This document shows, in pieces, positions 1-5,326 of a stretch of 5,326 nucleotides of DNA (position 1 is the first letter of the stretch; each line of letters begins with the position of its first letter). Source of the stretch: Oscillospiraceae bacterium. Lineage in GTDB: Bacteria; Bacillota_A; Clostridia; Oscillospirales; Ruminococcaceae. Both the position numbers and the translations under genes were made by a program. The notes under the pieces were generated by a model. The model was not told the DNA's origin, ran no database searches, and saw only the letters and a list, made by a program, of their open reading frames with translations. Location of the stretch: contig JAGDDO010000422.1 in NCBI GenBank assembly GCA_017848205.1, positions 1 through 5,326 on the forward strand, in the 5' to 3' direction.

Positions 1-1836
1 AAAATATGCATCATAGGATCCGTCGCCGTCTTCAGCTTCCTTTACCGCAAAGTCAAGTGTATCCGTTTTAGAAAGTCCCTTGTTTTCAAAATCTATTTTA
101 TAGACAACAGTTTTTCCGGTTTCAGATGACGGAGCGAGGCAGAAACAGTCTGAACCGCTCCTAAAGAAAAACGCTTCCGGGAAATTACCGGCCGGCTTCA
201 TTTTTTCGCTGCCATCGAACGCTGCATCGCAGAACACTAGATCATGTGACAGATTTTCGTAAAGCAGGAGTCTGCCCTTGCTGTCGGCAATGAACTCGTA
301 TGAATTCACATGCGGGCCAAGGCATACCTTTTTCTTTATGTTAAGCTCACTGTCTGTAATGATAAAATAAAATTCCTCATAAGTTTCGTCAGGAGATTTT
401 GATACAGTGCTTCCGGCAAGCAGATGAAGTTCCCCGTTATCTGCAGTTCTGACCTGTTTGATATAGGTCTTTATGCCCAGTCCAAGGTCAGTTTCCGCGC
501 TGATACATTCAGTCCTTTTACCTTTAATATCTGACTTCATCAGACAGCGTTTACCGAAGTATTCATCTGTTTCTTCATATTCTGTTTCCGTGAACATGAT
601 CTCGTTTCCGGATAATTTTATGTTCGGAGCACGGTTATAAGGATCTAAAAAAGTGTGTACTGAAAGATCAGTAAGCTTTGTGCTTTTTCCTTCTGAAATA
701 CTGATTCCGTACATGTAAGGATATGAATAAGCCATTACGTCATAATCCGGCGACACGCTTTTACACATATACCACATGCTGAAATTACCGGGCAGCTCAA
801 ATTCATAACTTGCTGTAACCTCACCTGTTTCAGTATCATGCTTCTCCAAAAGGCAGTATGATTTTCTCACTGAATGATAGGCAAGCAGCAGTGAACCGTC
901 TCTGCACAGTGATGAGTTCAGAAGAAGGCCGTCCGATTTTTCTGTGTTTAAGTCAGCGGAACGAAGCTCTTCGCCTTCGGCCGAATAAGTGACAAGTCTT
1001 AATTTATGTTCATCATTTTCGAAAAGAGCCAGTACACTTCCGTCTTCATCTGATAATATGTCGGCAAGACCATAGCCTTCGTTTATCATGGGTGCCGGAT
1101 CAATGATCTGTTTTTCAGAAACAAGATTCAGGTTTTTGTCATATATCTGATGACTGTAGCCGGTAAATGCCTCTTCCGGATCAGAAACAGCTTTTCCGAT
1201 AAGATAACCGCCGTCTTCCATGGCTTTCACCTGAATAATATCTTCGTTTTCAGAAAGTGCGATATTTCCGTTCACCTCGCCGGTGCTGCGGTCTGCTCTG
1301 ATAAGTCTTGGATTGATATTGCGGGTTTTGTACATGTCGTATGCCAGGAACCACAGATCATTCCCTTCTGCATTTACCGACAGCAGTTCGCTGTCTTCTC
1401 CGATATCTTCAATTTTTACAAACTGTTCTTCACCGGTTTCAATATCGTGAAAAGTTACGCGTTTCCAGGAGTCTTTGTATGTATTGCATCCTGAATAATA
1501 AATGTTTTCACCATCGGAAGCAATAAGTTCCGGTGTTCTTATACAGGAATCAAAGTCTTTGTCTTCCGTGAAATATCCGATCGTCTTGCTTTCCTTATAC
1601 CTTTTAAGTCCGTAACATGCAGCAACTGCGGCACCGCCGACTGCCAGAGCAAGTACAGCGGCAGCAAGGGGGAACAGTACTTTTCTTTTTAACGGAACAC
1701 CTGTTTTTCTGGTTTTTTTCGTATCGTATATGATCGGAATTTTATTCGTTTCATACGAAAAAGGTTTTATTTTCTTTATTACAAGATATTCGTCGTCAAT
1801 ATCACCGATCGCTTTGTAAAGATCTTCCCCGGTCAC
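1..1836 (-). CDS. Probable anti-sigma/sensor membrane protein with extracellular beta-propeller-like repeats (partial, C-terminus off the left edge)
   Basis: My reading of the minus strand gives an open frame of 612 codons from GTG at 1836 to base 1 with no stop, so the C-terminus lies outside the window. The GTG overlaps the sigma factor TGA by four bases (GTGA) and has AGGGGG eight bases upstream, so the two genes look translationally coupled. Residues 1-52 are charged and cytoplasmic, 53-77 form one hydrophobic helix preceded by KRK, and about 535 residues follow outside. Within them a motif like Y/D-D-x-x-T-G-E recurs near residues 131, 182, 233, 285 and 334, and a 'DG + hydrophobic strand' motif recurs near 108, 157, 208, 265 and 313. 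The spacing of about 50 residues fits beta-propeller blades. No cysteine occurs before residue 74, so the usual zinc-binding anti-sigma motif (HxxxCxxC) is absent. The anti-sigma role is inferred from gene order, coupling and topology; a signal-sensing role is likewise inferred. An unrelated membrane protein remains possible. Confidence 0.8.
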   Translation of the reverse strand, partial: MTGEDLYKAIGDIDDEYLVIKKIKPFSYETNKIPIIYDTKKTRKTGVPLKRKVLFPLAAAVLALAVGGAAVAACYGLKRYKESKTIGYFTEDKDFDSCIRTPELIASDGENIYYSGCNTYKDSWKRVTFHDIETGEEQFVKIEDIGEDSELLSVNAEGNDLWFLAYDMYKTRNINPRLIRADRSTGEVNGNIALSENEDIIQVKAMEDGGYLIGKAVSDPEEAFTGYSHQIYDKNLNLVSEKQIIDPAPMINEGYGLADILSDEDGSVLALFENDEHKLRLVTYSAEGEELRSADLNTEKSDGLLLNSSLCRDGSLLLAYHSVRKSYCLLEKHDTETGEVTASYEFELPGNFSMWYMCKSVSPDYDVMAYSYPYMYGISISEGKSTKLTDLSVHTFLDPYNRAPNIKLSGNEIMFTETEYEETDEYFGKRCLMKSDIKGKRTECISAETDLGLGIKTYIKQVRTADNGELHLLAGSTVSKSPDETYEEFYFIITDSELNIKKKVCLGPHVNSYEFIADSKGRLLLYENLSHDLVFCDAAFDGSEKMKPAGNFPEAFFFRSGSDCFCLAPSSETGKTVVYKIDFENKGLSKTDTLDFAVKEAEDGDGSYDAYF

Positions 1837-2393
1837 GGCTTAAGCCCCCTTTCGGCAAGATGTGCACGAAGCTTTGTTTTAAGGCGGGCGAGTATGACAG
1901 AAACATTGTTTTCACTCATATGAAGTTCCGAAGCGATCTTTCCGACACTTTCTGTATACCAGTATCTCATTACGAACACGTTGCGGTTACGCTCTGAAAG
2001 TGATGCCACAAAATCATTCATCACTTCCGCCAGTTCATTCCCGTCAAAAGCGACGGAGGCATCTTTATCCGGAATGCACTCCGAAAGCTCATCAAGCACG
2101 ACAGCGATCTGTCCGCCTCCGCGTTTTTCTGTATGTGAATATTTATACCGGTTGAAAGACAGATTCCGGACTATCCTTCCGAGAAACGCCGGAAATATAC
2201 GTGGTCTGTTCGACGGTATCGAATTCCATGTCTTAAGATAAGTATCGTTCACACATTCCTTCGCGTCTTCACTGTTATGCAGTATGTTTTCTGCTATTGA
2301 TCTGCAGAATGAACCGTATTTTTCAGCCGTTTCGACAAGTGCTTCCTCATTTCTTTCCCAGTAAAGCTGAATTATAGTCTGATCGTCTGTCAT
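1833..2393 (-). CDS. ECF-like sigma-70 family RNA polymerase sigma factor
   Basis: This 186-residue protein has the two-domain layout of ECF sigma factors. Region 2 spans about residues 24-87, with the core-binding helix around SEDAKECVNDTYLKTWN (41-57) and the promoter-melting/-10 segment FLGRIVRNLSFNRYK (70-84). Region 4 spans about 122-182, with a helix-turn-helix around GKIASELHMSENNVSVI (151-167) for the -35 element. There is no region 3 and no region 1.1, and the length is typical for ECF factors. An in-frame ATG at 2402 exists, but GGGAGG (2408-2403) abuts it directly; the same site is nine bases from the ATG at 2393, which I therefore prefer. The next gene overlaps by four bases and encodes a likely membrane anti-sigma partner. 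The leader holds a candidate ECF promoter, suggesting autoregulation. The nearly identical leader before the glycoside hydrolase suggests that gene as a target. Family assignment is firm; targets and signal are inferred. Confidence 0.93.
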   Translation of the reverse strand: MTDDQTIIQLYWERNEEALVETAEKYGSFCRSIAENILHNSEDAKECVNDTYLKTWNSIPSNRPRIFPAFLGRIVRNLSFNRYKYSHTEKRGGGQIAVVLDELSECIPDKDASVAFDGNELAEVMNDFVASLSERNRNVFVMRYWYTESVGKIASELHMSENNVSVILARLKTKLRAHLAERGLKP

Positions 2394-2402
2394 TGGTTTC
2401 AT

Positions 2403-2408
2403 CCTCCC
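2403..2408 (-). promoter_or_regulatory. Ribosome binding site that decides the sigma factor start
   Basis: On the minus strand GGGAGG lies nine bases before the ATG at 2393 and zero bases before the ATG at 2402. Normal spacing favours the inner start, shortening the protein by three residues. Confidence 0.75.
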
Positions 2409-2413
2409 TCATA

Positions 2414-2445
2414 TATACTGACAGCATTTTTCTCGAAATCTTTCA
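2414..2445 (-). promoter_or_regulatory. Candidate ECF-type promoter of the sigma/anti-sigma operon
   Basis: On the minus strand TGAAAG (2445-2440) is followed by 17 bases and GTCAGTATA (2422-2414). The first element resembles the TGAAAC-like -35 box of many Gram-positive ECF sigma factors, and the spacing is typical. No TTGACA/TATAAT pair with proper spacing is visible in the leader. Transcription would start only a few bases before the ribosome site, giving a very short untranslated leader. Recognition by the encoded sigma factor is an inference. Confidence 0.5.
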
Positions 2446-2513
2446 CTGTAAATAAAAAATTTTCAGGTGGTTCAGTGCAGCTGTAAAACGGTCCGCGAAG
2501 GGTGAAGACTTAC

Positions 2514-5006
2514 TTATTTAAACATAACTTCAATTTCCGCAGGATCCGGAATATGATCAGCGTTATCTGCAGAATACTCGATAAAGCTTATCAGGTCATC
2601 ATCTATTCTTCTTGCTGCAAAAGCGTTATAAGCAGTATCATTCACGTAGAAAATATCCCTTGCATATTCGTCAGATCCAAGTTTTATCGTCTTTCTTTCC
2701 TCATAAGATGATTCTGAAATGAATCCGGTTCCGACAACGCATTTTTTGTATGCATCGAGAAAGCCTTCAGCACTGATATCCGGATTATCCGGAAAAGCCT
2801 GCTTTGTGTTCACAAGGAAAACAACTATTTCTTTGCCTTCGTTTTCAGTGGATATGACAGCATCCCATATAGTTGCCTGTTCACGGATAATGTCAGCTTC
2901 ATCTTCAAACCGGCCAATAAACTCTTCCTTAGACTCTGCAAGCTTATCACCAGGTTGAACTTCCATGTCATCCGAAACATTTATCGTTACTTTTGAACAT
3001 CCGTTTACGTATGTTCCGTCCTTGAAAAGTCCCGGGGTATAATTTGTTCCTTCTGCCGCCTGATCATCGCCGTATACCGTCGGAGGATCCGGTATGTACT
3101 CAGGTTCTTTTTCAGGTTTGAAGCCTTCGCCGTAGTTAAGTCCGTAACCTCTTTCAAACCAGCACGAATCTGTACCGATCTGAGCTGTTGAAGCATACCA
3201 CGGAGACGGAAGTTTTCCGGTGAAATCGGCGCATCCGCAGAGCACGTCTGAAATGCCCTTGCCCTCTGTACCCGGAAGATAGCACATCACCATAGAATCC
3301 CATTCATCATAGATCCTTGGATTTACAATGACCTGTCTGCCTGCAATGATACAGGTGACTGTCGGCTTGCCGAGCTTTTTGACCTCATTCCTTGCTTTGT
3401 AATTTCCCGAAAGAGCAAGTTTTCCGAACAGACCCATATCTTCAGTGTCACCGTTCCATTCGGAATAAGCCTTTTCACCAAGACAGAGAAGAACAGCATC
3501 CGCTTCTGACGCCTTTTCCTTATCGGTTATAACTTCAATTCCGTAATCGGCTGAATAGCGTTCAAAAGCTTCAAGTATGGTAGTAAGACCAGGTACATTC
3601 TTTGAAGGAGCACCGTTCCAGTCCATGGTCCAGCCGCCGCACTGAGCTTTTCCGTTATCTGCTGCAGGACCGGTAATATAGACCTTTGTGCCCTTCTTCA
3701 GAGGAAGAAGATCATTGTCATTTTTCAGAAGAACAAGGCTTTCCTCCACGGCCCTTTCCGCAACTTTTCTGTATTCTTCAGAGCCGCATGCTTCTTTTTC
3801 CGTTTTAATATTCTCAAGCATCGGATCGTCAAAGAATCCTGCTTCTTTCTTGACTTTTATTATTCTTGTAACGGCATCGTTCACACGTTCTTCAGATATA
3901 TCGCCTTTGTTTACTCCGTCAATTATTATCTGCTTTGCTTCATTAAATGTATCAGGTTCCATTAACATATCAATGCCGGCATTAATGCTCTTCACTACCT
4001 GTTCATAGTAGGTTGAACCGGTGATATTCTGCACGGAGTTCCAGTCACTTACGATGAAGCCCTCAAAGCCCATCTCATCCTTGAGCTTCATTATGTATTC
4101 CCTGTTTTCGTGCATCTTGACGCCGTTTAAAGATGAATGACTTATCATGATCGTCTGTACTCCGGCATCTATATGAGCTTTATATACCTTAAGAAGTTCT
4201 TCTATTTCAGCATCAGTAAGCTCGGCATCACCGCGGTCGAGAAGCATTAACGGACCACCGCCTTCGCCTGTGCCGAATTTTACATTTCCGTCTGCAAAGA
4301 AATGCTTCGGGCAGACAATAAGACCGCCGTCAAGAAGACCTTTTGTGAACGCGACGCTGAGTTTTGTTATGTCGCCGAGGTCGGAACCGTAGGACTCGTA
4401 AGTTCTTCCCCAGCGCGGATCAGAAGACTGGGCAACGCATGGTGAAAATGTCCACAGCACATGGCAGAGCTTTGATTCGTCCGCCGTTATGCGTCCTATC
4501 TGATATGCCAGTTCCTCGTCACCGGAAGCGCCTATTCCGATATTGTGCGGAAAATAAACTGCTTCACGGCAGTAACCTACACCGTGGACATTGTCCAGTC
4601 CGTAGCAGTAAGGTATACCTGCGGCTGACTCAACGGCACCTTTCTGCTGTCTGTCAACGAGCTTTCGCCATCCTGAATCGACTGCACATTCCGGTGTGCC
4701 AAGAAGGCTGCCGTAATCATTGTTTCTCATATCCTCTTCAGTTACATGATAAACCGCAGCCTGTACCATCTGCGACGCTTTCTGTTCCAGCGTCAGAGTC
4801 GAAACGATCTGCTCCGGAGTCATTGCAGCATACTGCTGATACTTCGGAATGTCGGAACGTAATTCGACAGCTTCATAATTTTCAGCGTCTGAGGCCGGAA
4901 GTGAATCTGCAAACGTATCCGGTCCGCCTTTAGTACTGTTCTGCGAGCATGATACAGCCGACAGCATAAGCGCCAGTACAAGTGATATCGTAAGTGCTTT
5001 TTTCAT
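2514..5006 (-). CDS. Glycoside hydrolase family 3 lipoprotein (beta-glucosidase / exo-beta-glucanase type)
   Basis: The 830-residue protein probably removes beta-linked glucose or a related sugar from oligosaccharides at the outer cell surface. It starts with a lipoprotein signal (KK, hydrophobic core, AVSC with C20 as lipidated residue). An (alpha/beta)8 domain (about 60-395) contains LDNVHG (D138), DPRWGR (196-201), KH (234-235) and VSDW (319-322), whose D321 is the expected nucleophile. The second domain (about 415-625) contains CGGWTMDW (456-463), GEKAYSEWNGD (510-520) with E516 as candidate acid/base, and LPGTEGKG. These match the plant exo-glucanase (ExoI) subtype of GH3. A proline-rich linker (about 630-660) leads to a C-terminal extension of about 170 residues that I do not recognise. 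There is no dockerin, so lipid anchoring, not cellulosome assembly, is expected. An ATG at 5024 is in frame, but AAAGGAG (5020-5014) sits inside that extension and seven bases before the ATG at 5006, which also gives a clean signal peptide. Exact substrate cannot be read from sequence. Confidence 0.95.
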   Translation of the reverse strand: MKKALTISLVLALMLSAVSCSQNSTKGGPDTFADSLPASDAENYEAVELRSDIPKYQQYAAMTPEQIVSTLTLEQKASQMVQAAVYHVTEEDMRNNDYGSLLGTPECAVDSGWRKLVDRQQKGAVESAAGIPYCYGLDNVHGVGYCREAVYFPHNIGIGASGDEELAYQIGRITADESKLCHVLWTFSPCVAQSSDPRWGRTYESYGSDLGDITKLSVAFTKGLLDGGLIVCPKHFFADGNVKFGTGEGGGPLMLLDRGDAELTDAEIEELLKVYKAHIDAGVQTIMISHSSLNGVKMHENREYIMKLKDEMGFEGFIVSDWNSVQNITGSTYYEQVVKSINAGIDMLMEPDTFNEAKQIIIDGVNKGDISEERVNDAVTRIIKVKKEAGFFDDPMLENIKTEKEACGSEEYRKVAERAVEESLVLLKNDNDLLPLKKGTKVYITGPAADNGKAQCGGWTMDWNGAPSKNVPGLTTILEAFERYSADYGIEVITDKEKASEADAVLLCLGEKAYSEWNGDTEDMGLFGKLALSGNYKARNEVKKLGKPTVTCIIAGRQVIVNPRIYDEWDSMVMCYLPGTEGKGISDVLCGCADFTGKLPSPWYASTAQIGTDSCWFERGYGLNYGEGFKPEKEPEYIPDPPTVYGDDQAAEGTNYTPGLFKDGTYVNGCSKVTINVSDDMEVQPGDKLAESKEEFIGRFEDEADIIREQATIWDAVISTENEGKEIVVFLVNTKQAFPDNPDISAEGFLDAYKKCVVGTGFISESSYEERKTIKLGSDEYARDIFYVNDTAYNAFAARRIDDDLISFIEYSADNADHIPDPAEIEVMFK

Positions 5007-5013
5007 TGATTTT

Positions 5014-5020
5014 CTCCTTT
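5014..5020 (-). promoter_or_regulatory. Ribosome binding site that decides the GH3 start
   Basis: On the minus strand AAAGGAG is followed by seven bases and the ATG at 5006. It lies within the codons of the longer frame starting at 5024, which has no comparable site of its own. The inner start also yields a standard lipoprotein signal beginning MKKALTIS. Confidence 0.8.
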
Positions 5021-5040
5021 TCATGAAATACAGTCAAATG

Positions 5041-5079
5041 ATATCCCCTGCCGCGTCGCTAAAGATCTTCCGCTGTCAT
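5041..5079 (-). pseudogene. Relic of an anti-sigma-type gene start fused to the sigma leader
   Basis: On the minus strand an ATG at 5079 is spaced nine bases from GGGAGG, exactly as for the sigma gene, but it encodes only MTAEDL before a TAG at 5061-5059. The first 21 bases agree with the start of the membrane protein gene (MTGEDLY) at 17 positions, including a shared GGAAGATCTTTA. Downstream, GCGA and GGGGATATC still resemble codons 9-13 of that gene with small gaps. I read this as the remains of a second sigma/anti-sigma unit in which the sigma gene was lost by a deletion joining its ATGACAG to the similar GTGACCG of the anti-sigma gene. The match is short, so chance or a deliberate leader peptide cannot be excluded. 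Confidence 0.55.
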
Positions 5080-5099
5080 GGGATTCATCCTCCCTCATA

Positions 5100-5131
5100 T
5101 ATACTGACAGCATTTTTCTCGAAATCTTTCA
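5100..5131 (-). promoter_or_regulatory. Candidate ECF-type promoter upstream of GH3
   Basis: The same elements as before the sigma gene occur here without a change: TGAAAG (5131-5126), 17 bases, GTCAGTATA (5108-5100). Transcripts would run through the short MTAEDL frame and then into GH3, which has its own ribosome site. Identity of promoter and spacer with the sigma gene leader makes GH3 the best candidate target of the sigma factor in this window. Confidence 0.5.
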
Positions 5132-5139
5132 CTGTAAAT

Positions 5140-5184
5140 AAAAAAAATTTCAGCACTGAATTTTTCAGACGGTTCAGTGCTGAA
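5140..5184 (-). terminator. Intrinsic terminator hairpin, minus orientation
   Basis: A perfect 12-base inverted repeat, TTCAGCACTGAA (5149-5160) and TTCAGTGCTGAA (5173-5184), encloses a 12-base loop. On the minus strand it is followed by A and eight T residues (5147-5140). It sits immediately upstream of the candidate ECF promoter, so it would shield that promoter from incoming transcription. It could act as an attenuator if a minus-strand promoter lies farther right. Confidence 0.8.
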
Positions 5185-5188
5185 GGTT

Positions 5189-5201
5189 GCGCCTGCGGCG
5201 C
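5189..5201. repeat. Small GC-rich inverted repeat
   Basis: GCGCC and GGCGC are separated by TGC and lie between the two terminator-like hairpins. The block is absent from the shorter leader copy before the sigma gene. No function can be assigned. Confidence 0.4.
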
Positions 5202-5207
5202 CATTAT

Positions 5208-5233
5208 AAAACGAGCCGGACGGCTCGTTTTTT
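5208..5233 (+). terminator. Hairpin with T-tract, probably a bidirectional terminator
   Basis: AAAACGAGCC (5208-5217) pairs with GGCTCGTTTT (5222-5231) around a GGAC loop. On the plus strand six T residues end the structure; on the minus strand the stem ends in TTTTATAA. It lies between the minus-strand leader and the rightward promoter at the window edge, and no plus-strand gene precedes it, so its natural client is unclear. Confidence 0.65.
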
Positions 5234-5240
5234 CCATAGC

Positions 5241-5267
5241 AGTCTTCGGCCCGAAGGGGTGAAGACT
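5241..5267. repeat. Inverted repeat AGTCTTC / GAAGACT
   Basis: AGTCTTC (5241-5247) and GAAGACT (5261-5267) can pair. An overlapping alternative stem, CTTCGG/CCGAAG (5244-5256), competes with them. The right arm region is conserved next to the GH3 stop codon at 2497-2511, but the left arm is not. It may mark the outer border of the duplicated leader. Confidence 0.5.
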
Positions 5268-5289
5268 TCCTTTCCTGAAATCATCAATA

Positions 5290-5318
5290 TTGACACTGCA
5301 TCAGAGGTATGCTATAAT
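5290..5318 (+). promoter_or_regulatory. Strong rightward vegetative (SigA-type) promoter
   Basis: TTGACA (5290-5295), a 17-base spacer and TATAAT (5313-5318) match the consensus at every position, and TG one base before the -10 box adds an extended -10 element. It points out of the window to the right, so the gene served is not visible. It is divergent to the GH3 unit. Confidence 0.85.
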
Positions 5319-5326
5319 ATAATTGT

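Larger units (their letters stand above)
2391..2511 (-). repeat. Leader repeat, copy A (before the sigma gene)
   Basis: This stretch fills nearly the whole gap between the GH3 stop and the sigma factor start. Bases 2398-2459 match 5084-5145 without a mismatch (62 of 62). Farther from the sigma gene, shorter blocks still match copy B: GGTTCAGTGC, TAAAACG, and a gaaggg-gtgaagactt block at 2497-2511 matching 5253-5268. Compared with copy B it lacks about 70 bases in total, including one arm of the terminator hairpin. The similarity reaches to within a few bases of the GH3 stop codon. Confidence 0.92.
5077..5268 (-). repeat. Leader repeat, copy B (before the GH3 gene)
   Basis: This is the longer of two direct copies of the leader. 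The core 5084-5145 is identical to 2398-2459, and the offset between the copies is a constant 2686 bases down to the ATG at 5079, which aligns with the sigma factor ATG at 2393. Beyond the core it carries an intact terminator hairpin and further inverted repeats that are shortened or missing in copy A. Confidence 0.92.

Noticed and set aside
1150..1494. Plus-strand open frame of 114 codons
   Set aside because: It is antisense to the repeat region of the membrane protein, which reads continuously with clear periodic motifs.
3005..3196. Minus-strand open frame of 63 codons in another frame
   Set aside because: It is embedded in GH3 coding sequence and has no support of its own.
4364..4933. Plus-strand open frame of 189 codons
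   Set aside because: It lies wholly antisense to the GH3 catalytic domain, whose motifs are intact, and has no recognisable protein signature.
5023..5262. Plus-strand open frame of 79 codons over the leader
   Set aside because: It runs through the duplicated promoter region and two hairpins, has no good ribosome site, and the corresponding frame is disrupted by indels in the other leader copy.
2391..5268. Transposon or integron cassette carrying GH3 between direct repeats
   Set aside because: No transposase or integrase gene and no terminal inverted repeats are visible, and the repeats are functional-looking leaders much longer than usual target-site duplications.
5140..5270. Known riboswitch or T-box in the GH3 leader
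   Set aside because: I could not find conserved cores of a known class; only simple hairpins are evident.

Overview
The window looks like chromosomal DNA from a Gram-positive, carbohydrate-degrading anaerobe. A Ruminococcus-like gut or rumen bacterium is my best guess. It rests on moderate-to-low GC, strong purine-rich Shine-Dalgarno sites, and a lipoprotein glycosidase beside an ECF-type sigma factor and a membrane partner whose N-terminus starts MTGEDLYKAIGDID. The assignment is an inference and no species can be named.

All three protein genes lie on the minus strand. In transcription order (right to left) they are: a family 3 glycoside hydrolase lipoprotein (5006-2514), a sigma-70 family ECF-like sigma factor (2393-1833), and a single-pass membrane protein that overlaps the sigma gene by four bases (GTGA) and runs off the left edge (1836-1). 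The membrane protein has a short cytoplasmic N-terminus, one membrane helix, and a large outside part built from repeats of about 50 residues that look like beta-propeller blades. By position and architecture it is the probable anti-sigma or sensor partner. Its frame is open for 612 codons up to base 1.

The notable structure is non-coding. The leader in front of the sigma gene (core 2398-2459) is repeated with 62/62 identity in front of the glycosidase (5084-5145), and weaker similarity extends outwards in both copies. Each core holds a candidate ECF promoter (TGAAAG, 17 bases, GTCAGTATA) and a GGGAGG ribosome site. In the copy before the glycosidase, the site leads into a six-codon reading frame (MTAEDL, stop) that resembles the start of the membrane protein gene, not the sigma gene. 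This looks like the scar of a second sigma/anti-sigma unit that lost its sigma gene and most of its anti-sigma gene. The glycosidase is thus bracketed by direct repeats and may share a promoter with the sigma factor. The proposed circuit is: the sensor holds the sigma factor, an outside signal releases it, and the sigma factor switches on its own operon and the glycosidase.

The 320 bases to the right of the glycosidase (5007-5326) contain no convincing gene. They hold the gene scar, the leader copy, an intact minus-strand terminator hairpin, three more inverted repeats, and at the right edge a near-perfect rightward vegetative promoter for a gene outside the window. I saw no RNA genes, CRISPR arrays or transposase genes.
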